Positions 24,450 through 33,360 of a stretch of DNA of 64,000 nt are shown piece by piece. The stretch spans positions 558,001-622,000 of the forward strand of contig JAEXOU010000005.1 in assembly GCA_023439125.1 (NCBI GenBank). Reading direction: 5' to 3'. The first letter of the stretch is position 1; every line of letters begins with the position of its first letter. The translations under genes and the position numbers were made by a program. The notes under the pieces are model-generated. The model was given only the letters and a program-made list of their open reading frames with translations, was not told where the DNA came from and made no database searches. The DNA is from Bacillota bacterium. Lineage in GTDB: Bacteria; Bacillota; Clostridia; Lachnospirales; Lachnospiraceae.

Positions 24450-26612
24450 CTATATAATTCTTTTGAATTTCTTTTCTAATTCGTATTTTGTCATTGATAT
24501 GATAATTGGTCTACCATGCGGACAATGGAATGGATTTTCCAATGTCAAAAGCTGTTCGATTAACATACGAGCTTCTGTCTGGGATAATCTTTGATTTCCT
24601 TTCACTGCAGCTTTACAAGACATCGAAGCAATTTTTTCCAATATCACATCTGGTGTACCTTTCGGTACTTCTTGTACTAAATCATCTAAGAATTCAATGA
24701 ACAAAGCTTCTCCACATAATCCATACATATCTGCTGGTACCGAACTTACTGCATATTCTTTTCCACCAAAATGCTCGATTTCAAATCCAAGCAACTGTAA
24801 AGTTTCTTTATGTTCGGCAAGTACAGCCTCTTCTTTTAAGCTGAGTGTAACAATTAAAGGTGGACTAATCATCTGTGCCAAACCTTCTTGCTTTTCTTTC
24901 AATCGTTTCATCGTTGTTTCATACAATATTTTTTCATGTGCAGCATGTTGGTCAATAATATATAATTGTTGGTCACATTCTACCATCCAATACGTATGAA
25001 ACAACTGCCCAATGATCTGGAAGTTTTGTTTCTTTTGTTCATTGGTAAGAAATGTTTCTTGCTGAATATCTTTTAGTTCTTCTATGGCATTATATGTTGT
25101 TTGCGCATCCAACGGAAGTTCTTTTGCTTGCGCATCAGGATTGACTTCTTGTGCTTGTCCTTCAGCATTGTCTTCTTGTGCTTGTGCTTCAGCATTGGCT
25201 TGTTGAGCTTGTGTATCAAGTTTATCTACTTGTTCTTGTACATCAGGTTTTGCTTGTTGTTTCTTTGTATAGATTTCTGCCTCATGTATATGTTCAATCG
25301 CGTCACGAAGTTTACCAAGTTCTGTATCCTTCGTAAAGAGCTCACTCTCTTTCTTTGTCATAGCAGATACTGCACCATCTAAGAAGGACGGTTTTCCAAT
25401 TGCATACGAAGGTATCGTAAACTTAGATCCTCCTTGGTGATCGTTTTTCTCACTTGGTTTTTGTGCATTACTTGAAAAACTCGTCTGATATCCAACTTCT
25501 TCTACTTTCGAAAGTGGCTTCATACGAGGAGCTAGTCGTTTTGTTTCAAAAGGTTCTGGAATTGCTTCCTCTACTTCACGATTTTCTTTCTTTTGTTGTT
25601 CAAAAGTCACATTTGGAATCATATTTGCCTCATACAATGCCTCTTTTAGTGACTGATAGGTCATCTGATATATTTCATCAGAATTCGTAAATCGAATTTC
25701 CATCTTTGTTGGATGTACATTGACATCAATTAGCTCCGAAGGAACATGAAAATGAAGCGCTGTAAATGGATATTTATGTTGCATCGTATAAGGTCGATAT
25801 GCTTCTTCAATTGCCTTACTAATAATACCACTTTTAATATATCTTCCATTGATAAAATAATTTTCAAAGTTCCGATTTCCTCTTGATATAATTGGTTTTC
25901 CAATAAACCCATCCAAAGATACTTTACCAATATCTTTTTGGATTTCAACCAATTCTGCGGCAACAGTTCGTCCATAAACATGATAAATAATATCCTTAAG
26001 CTGACGATTCCCAAAAGTATGAAGAATCGTCTTATTGTTATTAATAAACTTAAAGGATATCTCTGGATGTGAAATTGCTAACCTCTCTAACAAGTCACTA
26101 ATATATCCTGCTTCTGTTGTCGCTGACTTTAGGAATTTACGTCGAGCTGGTGTATTAAAGAATAAGTTTCGAACTAAAAAAGTAGTTCCATCTGGGCATC
26201 CAATTTCGGTTAACGCTTGGGCCTCACCGCCTTCAATGATATATCTCGAACCAATGAAGGAAGTTCTAGTTTTCGTTACTAGTTCAACTTGGGCAACGGA
26301 TGCAATACTTGATAGAGCTTCCCCTCGAAAACCTAAACTGCCAACTGTTATCAAGTCTTCTACTGACTTTATCTTGCTTGTCGCATGACGTAAAAATGCA
26401 ACCGGTATATCCTCCTGATCAATTCCTGCTCCATTGTCCGTGATACGAATAAAACTAATACCACCGTCTTTGATTTCACAAGTAATTGCTGTTGCTTTTG
26501 CGTCGATGGAATTCTCAATTAATTCCTTAACAACCGAAGCAGGACGATCAACAACTTCACCTGCTGCAATTTGATTAATCGTATTTTGATCAAGTATATT
26601 AATCTTTGACAT
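24450..26612 (-). CDS. mutL: DNA mismatch repair protein MutL
   Basis: 720 residues. N-terminal GHKL ATPase with IAAGEVVDRPASVVKELIENSIDA, DNGAGI and TSKI...GFRGEAL; C-terminal dimerisation/endonuclease domain. DQHAAHEKILYE, the zinc/manganese-binding motif of endonuclease MutL, and the C-terminal CPHGRP are present, so nicking activity is expected. The linker (about residues 450-510) is an Ala/Gln/Glu repeat tract with several AQAQE-like units, unusual in length and composition. Confidence 0.96.
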   Translation of the reverse strand: MSKINILDQNTINQIAAGEVVDRPASVVKELIENSIDAKATAITCEIKDGGISFIRITDNGAGIDQEDIPVAFLRHATSKIKSVEDLITVGSLGFRGEALSSIASVAQVELVTKTRTSFIGSRYIIEGGEAQALTEIGCPDGTTFLVRNLFFNTPARRKFLKSATTEAGYISDLLERLAISHPEISFKFINNNKTILHTFGNRQLKDIIYHVYGRTVAAELVEIQKDIGKVSLDGFIGKPIISRGNRNFENYFINGRYIKSGIISKAIEEAYRPYTMQHKYPFTALHFHVPSELIDVNVHPTKMEIRFTNSDEIYQMTYQSLKEALYEANMIPNVTFEQQKKENREVEEAIPEPFETKRLAPRMKPLSKVEEVGYQTSFSSNAQKPSEKNDHQGGSKFTIPSYAIGKPSFLDGAVSAMTKKESELFTKDTELGKLRDAIEHIHEAEIYTKKQQAKPDVQEQVDKLDTQAQQANAEAQAQEDNAEGQAQEVNPDAQAKELPLDAQTTYNAIEELKDIQQETFLTNEQKKQNFQIIGQLFHTYWMVECDQQLYIIDQHAAHEKILYETTMKRLKEKQEGLAQMISPPLIVTLSLKEEAVLAEHKETLQLLGFEIEHFGGKEYAVSSVPADMYGLCGEALFIEFLDDLVQEVPKGTPDVILEKIASMSCKAAVKGNQRLSQTEARMLIEQLLTLENPFHCPHGRPIIISMTKYELEKKFKRII

Positions 26613-26674
26613 GTGGCTTCCTTTCTCTACGATTGTATTTTTTACGTTCTTTAGCTAATGCACATTCTTTGCCA

Positions 26675-29314
26675 TTATTTTAACTTCTGTTGTAGTGCAT
26701 ATAACTGATTCATTGCATCCATAGGAGTCAATTTGGTAATGTCTATCCTCTTAAGCTCTTCTATAATATTGTCATTAATATTAGGTTCAAACAAGGATAA
26801 TTGATCAAATTCTTCTTCCTTAAGCTTCTTTTTCTTTCGATCCATCAATGGTGTTGTAACGACATCGATATTACGAACTTTCTCGGTAATATCTTTATCA
26901 CTTAATTCTTCTACAATCTCTCTCGCACGAGATAATACTTGTTCTGGGACTCCAGCTAATTTTGCAACTTGAATACCATAGCTCTTATCCGCACCACCCT
27001 TAACAATCTTACGTAAGAAAACAATATCTTCGCCTTGCTCTTTCACAGCGATACAATAATTATTGACACCATCAATCTTACCTTCTAATTCGGTAAGTTC
27101 ATGATAATGCGTTGCAAATAAAGTTTTAGCTCCAAGTATTTTCAGATTACTAATGTGTTCAATGACTGCCCATGCGATACTTAGTCCATCAAATGTACTT
27201 GTACCACGGCCAATTTCATCTAAGATAAGGAGGCTGTTTTTCGTAGCATTACGTAAAATATTAGCAACCTCTGTCATTTCCACCATAAACGTACTTTGAC
27301 CACTTGCTAAATCATCAGAGGCACCAACACGAGTGAAGATTCGATCTACGATTCCAATATCTGCACGATCTGCCGGAACAAAACTACCGATTTGCGCCAT
27401 TAATACAATCAGTGCAGTCTGTCGCATATACGTTGACTTTCCAGCCATGTTTGGTCCAGTAATAATAGAAACACGTTGATTTGTATTATTTAAAAACGTG
27501 TCATTTGCTACAAACATATCATTTGGTATCATCTGTTCCACAACTGGATGACGTCCATTCTTTATATCGATCACACCACTATTATTCATATTCGGTCGAA
27601 CAAAATCATGTCGTTCTGCAACATAAGCCATGGATGCAATCGCATCTAGTTTGGCAATCGCTTTGGCGGTTGTTTGAATACGAATGACTTCTTTCCCAAT
27701 CGTATCACGTATTTCAGCAAACAAATCATATTCTAAGGAAAATAAATGATCTTCTGCATTTAATATCTTATCTTCTAATTCTTTTAGTTCTGGTGTTGTA
27801 TATCTCTCTGCATTTGCTAACGTTTGTTTACGAATCCAATCAGCTGGAACTAAATTCGCATAAGAATTCGTAACTTCAAAATAATAACCAAACACGCGAT
27901 TAAATTTAATTTTTAAGTTTTTAATACCAGTTGCTTCTTTTTCTCTCGTCTCTAGTTCTGCCAGCCATACTTTCCCATCCGTTTTAGCTTTACGTAAAGT
28001 ATCAACCTCTTCAGAATAACCTTCTTTGATAATTCCGCCTTCTTTTAAACTGATTGGTGGCTCTTGTGCTATCGATTTGTCAATCAAAGCATGTAAATCC
28101 TCGAGTGCATCCAGTTCACTATAAACTTCAGTAAGTACTTCTGATTTGAGTCCTTCAATCAAGTATTTGATATGAGGTAACATAGAAAGTGACGAAGAAA
28201 AAGCAATTAAGTCTCTTGGATTTGCACTTTGATAACTAATCTTACCCATCAATCGTTCCAAATCATAGATTGAATTGAGATATTCCCTGATTTCTTCTCT
28301 ACTGATTACATTATCATTTAATTCTGCAATAGAATTTAAACGAGCATTAATCTTTTTTATGTCAAGCAATGGCTGTTCTACGTACGTACGTAGTAATCGG
28401 GCTCCCATTGCTGTTTTTGTCTTGTCTAACACCCAAAGAAGAGACCCTCGTTTTTGCTTTTCACGTAGTGTCTCTGTTAATTCTAGATTTCGACGACTTG
28501 AACTGTCGATTAACATATATTTATCGGTTGTATAAGGTGTAATATGAGTTAGATGTTCCAAAGAATTTTTTTGCGTCTGGTACAAATATTGTAAGATTGC
28601 ACCAGCTGCATTAACCCCAATGGAATAATCTTTTAGACCGAGTCCATCTAAGGCCCCAACATGAAAATGTTCTTTCATTGCCTTTTCACACATTGCAGTA
28701 TCGTAATACCAATCTTCTAGTGGTGTAAATGCAATTTGGTATCTTTGTTTTAAATCCTCAATGTTAAGCCCTGAAATCGATAATGCTGGATTACAGATAA
28801 TCTCTGATGGAGAAAACTTATTGATTTCATCTAATAATTTTCTTTCTGAATCGACCTCTGTAACATAATAGTCACCGGTTGTAATATCAATGGTTGAAAT
28901 TCCGCAATTACCATCATTCCAGATGACACCCATTAGATAGTTGTTTTTTGTCTCGTCTAAAGACTGTGTATTTAAATTCGTACCTGGTGTAACAATACGA
29001 ACAACTTCACGTTTTACCATACCCTTCGCAAGCTTTGGATCCTCAACCTGTTCACAGATTGCAATCTTGTAGCCTCGGTTCACCAATTTGGTCAAATACC
29101 CGTCGACTGCATGATATGGGATACCGCACATTGGAGCACGCTCCTCTTGTCCGCAACTCTTCCCAGTCAACGTAATTTCTAATTCTTTGGATGCAGTTAT
29201 GGCATCATCAAAGAACATCTCATAAAAGTCACCCAAACGATAAAATAAAATACAATCTTTATACTGTGCCTTCGTGTCCATATAATGTTGCATCATCGGC
29301 GTCAATTGTGCCAT
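26675..29314 (-). CDS. mutS: DNA mismatch recognition ATPase MutS
   Basis: 879 residues. N-terminal mismatch-binding motif LGDFYEMFFDDA (Phe-X-Glu), Walker A GPNMAGKSTYMRQ, DEIGRGTSTFDG and THYHEL. Binds mismatches and recruits MutL. A 62-base gap separates it from mutL. Upstream, at 29366-29395, lies a perfect 30-base palindrome. Confidence 0.97.
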   Translation of the reverse strand: MAQLTPMMQHYMDTKAQYKDCILFYRLGDFYEMFFDDAITASKELEITLTGKSCGQEERAPMCGIPYHAVDGYLTKLVNRGYKIAICEQVEDPKLAKGMVKREVVRIVTPGTNLNTQSLDETKNNYLMGVIWNDGNCGISTIDITTGDYYVTEVDSERKLLDEINKFSPSEIICNPALSISGLNIEDLKQRYQIAFTPLEDWYYDTAMCEKAMKEHFHVGALDGLGLKDYSIGVNAAGAILQYLYQTQKNSLEHLTHITPYTTDKYMLIDSSSRRNLELTETLREKQKRGSLLWVLDKTKTAMGARLLRTYVEQPLLDIKKINARLNSIAELNDNVISREEIREYLNSIYDLERLMGKISYQSANPRDLIAFSSSLSMLPHIKYLIEGLKSEVLTEVYSELDALEDLHALIDKSIAQEPPISLKEGGIIKEGYSEEVDTLRKAKTDGKVWLAELETREKEATGIKNLKIKFNRVFGYYFEVTNSYANLVPADWIRKQTLANAERYTTPELKELEDKILNAEDHLFSLEYDLFAEIRDTIGKEVIRIQTTAKAIAKLDAIASMAYVAERHDFVRPNMNNSGVIDIKNGRHPVVEQMIPNDMFVANDTFLNNTNQRVSIITGPNMAGKSTYMRQTALIVLMAQIGSFVPADRADIGIVDRIFTRVGASDDLASGQSTFMVEMTEVANILRNATKNSLLILDEIGRGTSTFDGLSIAWAVIEHISNLKILGAKTLFATHYHELTELEGKIDGVNNYCIAVKEQGEDIVFLRKIVKGGADKSYGIQVAKLAGVPEQVLSRAREIVEELSDKDITEKVRNIDVVTTPLMDRKKKKLKEEEFDQLSLFEPNINDNIIEELKRIDITKLTPMDAMNQLYALQQKLK

Positions 29315-29365
29315 ATTTCGCTCTCCTTTTCTAAAGGTAATTAAAACTTGTGCATCTCTTAATAA

Positions 29366-29395
29366 GTATAGGATGGTTATATAACCATCCTATAC
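29366..29395. promoter_or_regulatory. Perfect 30-base palindrome upstream of mutS
   Basis: Two 15-base arms, GTATAGGATGGTTAT and its reverse complement, with no loop. No T-run follows on either strand, so it is not a classical terminator. Its end on the minus strand reads TATACT, 75 bases before the mutS ATG, so it could overlap a promoter. Function unknown. Confidence 0.55.
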
Positions 29396-29446
29396 GATCC
29401 ATTCGTTTCCATCAATTACAACAAGCAAATGGATGAGTATTGTACT

Positions 29447-31123
29447 TTACTCTGTAATTACACTCCATTCCCCGCTCTCTAAAAACGCATTTGCTGAATT
29501 TGTAGCGTCATCAATGATTTGTTCTTCATATCCCATAATCTTTAATAATTTGATTGCATTCTTAGAAACAGCCCTTCCGGAATGAAGAACATAATCAAAT
29601 AACACATCATCTTCTACTACTTGCTCTTGAAAATGATAATTTGAGTAGAAGTTTTCTAATATATGAGTCAACTCAATATCATGGGTTGCTGCAAAACAGA
29701 TTGCATTACCTTTACATAAGCTAAGTAATATCTGAGAAGAAGCAGCAATACGTTCTAATGTATTTGTACCTCGAAGCACTTCGTCAACAAAACAAAGCGT
29801 TGGAATCGTTTCATCTAAATCATCAATAATTCTTTTCAGTGATTTAATTTCAACAATATAGTAGCTTTCCTGACTTAATAAATTATCTTGAAGTGCCATA
29901 GAAGACATAACTTTAAAATAACTCGCTTTATAAGTATCTGCCATAACCGTATTTATTGTCTGGGCTAAAATAGCATTGATTGCTAACGTCTTAATAAATG
30001 TTGATTTACCAGACGCATTGGAACCAGTAATTAACACACTTTTATGTTCTGTTATTGAATTCTTAACAGGTTCGTTAATCATTGGATGATATATATTCTC
30101 AGTTTCAATGCTTGGTTTTACTTCCTTACTTAATTCTGGAATACAATAATCGCCCATCAATTCACGAAACGATGCAATTGCGATCATACTATCTAACTGA
30201 CCCATAATTTCAAACATTTCGTTCAACTCGTCTTGTTTTTTTTCAAATGTTTTCATCATCGTATTAAACTTGAATAAATCAATATGAAAAATCATACGAA
30301 GGTAGTCCAAAAACATATCAGCTATACTTCCAGAAGGATTTCTAGAAGTTACTAACCAAGAACCTCGAATAAATGGAGCATAAATCTTATAGTTAGCTCT
30401 TAATTTTTCACTATATGAGGAAATCTCTTCAATCTTATATCCCCCTAACTCTCCTGCACAATCGACAAGACGGATAATAAAGGACACCACCTGAAAATAC
30501 TTTTCAATGACCATTTTTCTTTTATAATATTGAACAATATTATTAACTATACAAAATACTGTCGTTAAGATACCAATTAAAGGGTTCACAAAGATAACAG
30601 AAATAGCCACAATGAGAGCAACGATTAATAAGGCATGAGACAAATTACTTTCACGATCAAGAATACCAAGTCGATTCATGTATTCATAAACGGATAACTC
30701 TTTCATCTTACCCATACGATCTAGTACTGTTTGAATCATTTGACGTTCTTCTTTATGTTTTCCAAAAAACTCAATCAAACGATTGCGTTCCTTTAACTTT
30801 TCTGGTTCAAATTCTGGCTGATGTAACATTGCAAACAAATATTCCTCACCAGCTGCACTGCGAGTATTGTTGATTGTCATGAAAATTTGGTTCATATCCA
30901 AGTCATTCCATGTAATTTCATCGATATCGCCTTTTTCACGCTTAATCGCATTATAGTAGGAATGCATAGAGACAATCTTTTGTGGAGTAAATTCCTCCTT
31001 TGGTACGTCTCCCCATTCCTTATTTAATTTATACATCAACTTTTTTCTTGCAGTTACTTTATCATGTTCCATTTTTATTATAAGGGCTATGATGATTGCA
31101 ACTATAACTATTACTATATCCAT
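29447..31123 (-). CDS. Membrane-anchored MutS-like ATPase
   Basis: 558 residues. An N-terminal hydrophobic segment and two more near residues 165-200 precede a MutS-type ATPase: ITGSNASGKSTFIKT (Walker A), FVDEVLRGTNTLERIAAS (Walker B and dimer motif) and FAATHDIELT. The mismatch-recognition domain is absent. Such MutS-like proteins with transmembrane segments are widespread in Firmicutes, role unknown. It sits directly upstream of mutS but has its own promoter (31181-31209), and a palindrome separates the two. Confidence 0.85.
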   Translation of the reverse strand: MDIVIVIVAIIIALIIKMEHDKVTARKKLMYKLNKEWGDVPKEEFTPQKIVSMHSYYNAIKREKGDIDEITWNDLDMNQIFMTINNTRSAAGEEYLFAMLHQPEFEPEKLKERNRLIEFFGKHKEERQMIQTVLDRMGKMKELSVYEYMNRLGILDRESNLSHALLIVALIVAISVIFVNPLIGILTTVFCIVNNIVQYYKRKMVIEKYFQVVSFIIRLVDCAGELGGYKIEEISSYSEKLRANYKIYAPFIRGSWLVTSRNPSGSIADMFLDYLRMIFHIDLFKFNTMMKTFEKKQDELNEMFEIMGQLDSMIAIASFRELMGDYCIPELSKEVKPSIETENIYHPMINEPVKNSITEHKSVLITGSNASGKSTFIKTLAINAILAQTINTVMADTYKASYFKVMSSMALQDNLLSQESYYIVEIKSLKRIIDDLDETIPTLCFVDEVLRGTNTLERIAASSQILLSLCKGNAICFAATHDIELTHILENFYSNYHFQEQVVEDDVLFDYVLHSGRAVSKNAIKLLKIMGYEEQIIDDATNSANAFLESGEWSVITE

Positions 31124-31180
31124 TACTTAGTGCACCTTTCCATGACTAATCATTGTATCTGTTTTTTTAACCATTACCCT

Positions 31181-31209
31181 ATTATAAAAATTGTAAGAAA
31201 GAATGTCAA
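31181..31209 (-). promoter_or_regulatory. Strong sigma-A promoter of the MutS-like gene
   Basis: Minus strand TTGACA (31204-31209), 17 bases, TATAAT (31181-31186): full consensus match, about 55 bases before the ATG. Confidence 0.85.
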
Positions 31210-31298
31210 GAACTGTAGAAAACAAAAAACTAACATCATACATTCTCAAATTGAATAGGAAAGAAATCAGTCTGATTTTCTTTTGAAATGATTGATTT

Positions 31299-32600
31299 TT
31301 AATCACTTTTTATCAATATTGCAATGATACCACAAACCGCCATTAACATTGGATAAAATAAATATGGGATGATTTCAAGTGGAGAAATGGTAAGTCCAAC
31401 TGCGGCTGCTCCTGCACTTGCATATAATAACTGGGCTCCATATGGAATTAGACCTTGCCATACCGACGTAAATATATCGAGCAATGCAGCAGTTCTTCTA
31501 GGAGAAACATGATATTCTTCGGCAATATCTTTTGCAATCGGGCCAGCCATTACAATCGCAATTGTATTGTTGGCGGTAGAAATATCAACCAAAGAACTTA
31601 ATGCTGCAATTCCAAGCTGTGCCCCTTTTTTACCCTTCACATGACGTCGTATTTTAGAAAGAATATAATCAATTCCACCATTCTCTTTTACTAATCCAAT
31701 AATACCTGCAACGATAATCGAGATTACAATAATATCATACATATTCATAATTCCACCGTTACCATCCATACCACGACCAATAACGTTAAATATGTTAGAA
31801 ATTACAATCGAGTCAGTAGCTACTCCAACAATAATTGAGAATACTGTACCTAAGATTAATACCAAAAATACATTTGCACCAAGTAATGCCCCGACTAATA
31901 CACCAAGATAAGGAAGTATTTTCACAAGGCTGTAATCTAAATTTTCAGCGGTTACATAATTGCTGTTCCAAGCAAATGCAAAAAACAAAATGATTGTAAT
32001 GATTGCTGCAGGCAATACAATCTTAAAGTTCTCCTTAAATTTGTCCTTCATATCACAGCCTTGTGTCTTTGTTGCTGCAATTGTAGTGTCTGAAATCATT
32101 GATAAATTATCACCGAACATAGAGCCGCAAACGACTGCTCCAACACATAACGCTCCAGAAAATCCTGTTTTTTCACTTATACCGACTGCAATTGGTGTCA
32201 ATGCAGCAATTGTTCCAACACTAGTTCCCATGGCGACAGAGATAAAACAAGCAATTAAGAATAGTCCTGCAATTGCTATCTTAGGAGGCATAATCATAAG
32301 TCCAAAATTGACAGTACTTTCAACACCACCAGCTGCTTGTACTGTTCCTGAAAAAGCACCTGCAAGAATAAAAATTAAACACATCGTCATGACATTCTCA
32401 TCGCCCATACTCTTCGTTACGACACTTAATTTATCTGTAAAGCTCTTTTTAGGGTTTTGCAAAAAGGCGACAACAAGCGCGCATAAAAACGCGACAATAG
32501 CTGGCATCGCATAAAAATCATTAAATATCAATCCACTTCCAATAAATAATAACAAAAATACTCCAATTGGGAGCAGACCACTAAGTTTTCCTTCTTTCAA
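31299..32600 (-). CDS. NhaC-family Na+/H+ antiporter-like transporter
   Basis: About 433 residues with eleven or so membrane helices. Sequence such as VAMGTSVGTIAALTPIAVGI, CGSMFGDNLSMISDTTIAAT and STANNTIAIVMAGPIA is typical of NhaC antiporters (some family members exchange amino or organic acids). The frame is open to a GTG at 32642, but GGAGG eight bases before the TTG at 32600 indicates the true start (KEGKLSGLLPIG). Single-gene unit. Confidence 0.87.
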   Translation of the reverse strand: MKEGKLSGLLPIGVFLLLFIGSGLIFNDFYAMPAIVAFLCALVVAFLQNPKKSFTDKLSVVTKSMGDENVMTMCLIFILAGAFSGTVQAAGGVESTVNFGLMIMPPKIAIAGLFLIACFISVAMGTSVGTIAALTPIAVGISEKTGFSGALCVGAVVCGSMFGDNLSMISDTTIAATKTQGCDMKDKFKENFKIVLPAAIITIILFFAFAWNSNYVTAENLDYSLVKILPYLGVLVGALLGANVFLVLILGTVFSIIVGVATDSIVISNIFNVIGRGMDGNGGIMNMYDIIVISIIVAGIIGLVKENGGIDYILSKIRRHVKGKKGAQLGIAALSSLVDISTANNTIAIVMAGPIAKDIAEEYHVSPRRTAALLDIFTSVWQGLIPYGAQLLYASAGAAAVGLTISPLEIIPYLFYPMLMAVCGIIAILIKSD

Positions 32601-32681
32601 AAAATTTTCCTCCGAAATGTATAAAATAATCTTAATATTCACGTTTTTCGTGTATATTTATGATACGTGGAGGAAGTAAAT

Positions 32682-32729
32682 ATGTCAATGAAAAGTATTG
32701 ATTTATCTATTATGTATTGGCAGGATTGA
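32682..32729 (+). CDS. Candidate 15-residue peptide
   Basis: ATG at 32682 is preceded by GGAGG with an ideal 8-base spacer and opens a short frame, MSMKSIDLSIMYWQD, then TGA. It lies on the plus strand between the antiporter and the 32736 gene, pointing away from the former. No homologue is known to me and no good promoter is visible, so this is a candidate only. Confidence 0.3.
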   Translation: MSMKSIDLSIMYWQD

Positions 32730-32735
32730 AAGCAA

Positions 32736-33062
32736 TCAACAAAATCTGTCATATATGGAATAAAGCTTTTGTACTCCATTCTCAAGAAAATAATAATGTC
32801 TGATATATGGTATTAACAGTAGAAAGAGTAAACCTTCCAGTATCAAAAATGTAATTGTCTCACATAAACAAAATCCAACCATTGCAATCATCATTAAGAT
32901 TGCGAAAGTTACTGTTACAATCAGATGAATCAATCGCTCATGCTGGAAAAATTGTATTTGTATTAACATCCTCTCTCTAATATCACGTTTTTCTACTTCA
33001 TCTAATCCTTCGTATTCCTTCTGAATCATCTCATTTATATATTTTTGCAGACGTTTTCTCAT
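32736..33062 (-). CDS. Small two-helix membrane protein of unknown function
   Basis: 108 residues: charged N-terminal part (about 1-40, MRKRLQKYINEMIQKEYEGLDEVEKRDI spans the start), then two membrane helices at about 45-65 and 70-90. I do not recognise a family. RBS AAGGAG; a TTGACA-17-TAAAAT promoter lies 75-100 bases upstream. Confidence 0.7.
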   Translation of the reverse strand: MRKRLQKYINEMIQKEYEGLDEVEKRDIRERMLIQIQFFQHERLIHLIVTVTFAILMMIAMVGFCLCETITFLILEGLLFLLLIPYIRHYYFLENGVQKLYSIYDRFC

Positions 33063-33135
33063 ATATGTTCTCCTTTATGTAATTTTTGTAGATTATTCCA
33101 TAAGCAGTAATATAATTTTCAATCCTATTAAGTTC

Positions 33136-33164
33136 ATTTTAAATTCTTTGTAAGTTTTTGTCAA
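33136..33164 (-). promoter_or_regulatory. Predicted sigma-A promoter of the 32736 gene
   Basis: Minus strand TTGACA (33159-33164), 17 bases, TAAAAT (33136-33141). Confidence 0.7.
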
Positions 33165-33209
33165 ATAAGAGATGTATTTCTTATATATAACATCCTACGA
33201 TTGGCAAGA

Positions 33210-33264
33210 TTAAAATTCGCTCAGCTTTTGCTCACGCCGTAGCGTAGTGCGCATCCTGTCGAGC
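33210..33264 (+). repeat. Probable degenerate repeat B, copy 3
   Basis: A GC-rich stretch in AT-rich surroundings. GCGTA-GTGCGCATCCTGTCG resembles the GCGTAAGCGACATCTTCCTATCG part of copy 2, and it is followed at once by a C-type palindrome as copies 2 and 4 are. Similarity is weak. Confidence 0.4.
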
Positions 33265-33265
33265 T

Positions 33266-33313
33266 TTTTTTATATACAAGGAAATTAAGAGGAATTTCTT
33301 AGTATATAAAAAA
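33266..33313. repeat. Palindromic repeat C, copy 1
   Basis: Arms 33266-33286 and 33293-33313 pair at 19 of 21 positions around a 6-base centre. Same layout as the C palindromes at 34976, 57942 and 62650, but the most divergent. Confidence 0.6.
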
Positions 33314-33338
33314 GCGTTATCAAAGATAACGCCTTTTA
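33310..33338 (-). terminator. Terminator of the NlpC/P60 gene
   Basis: GCGTTATC / GATAACGC stem with AAA loop, A and T runs on either side; on the minus strand it ends in a T run, about 25 bases after the stop codon. Confidence 0.85.
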
Positions 33339-33360
33339 TGAATCGTGAAAACTCAAGTTA

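Noticed and set aside
25101..25382. Plus-strand ORF opposite the MutL linker
   Set aside because: It is the reverse reading of the repetitive linker; no RBS and low-complexity Cys/Leu composition.
31960..32514. 184-codon plus-strand ORF opposite the NhaC gene
   Set aside because: Shadow frame of a hydrophobic transporter gene; no RBS and no protein-like pattern.
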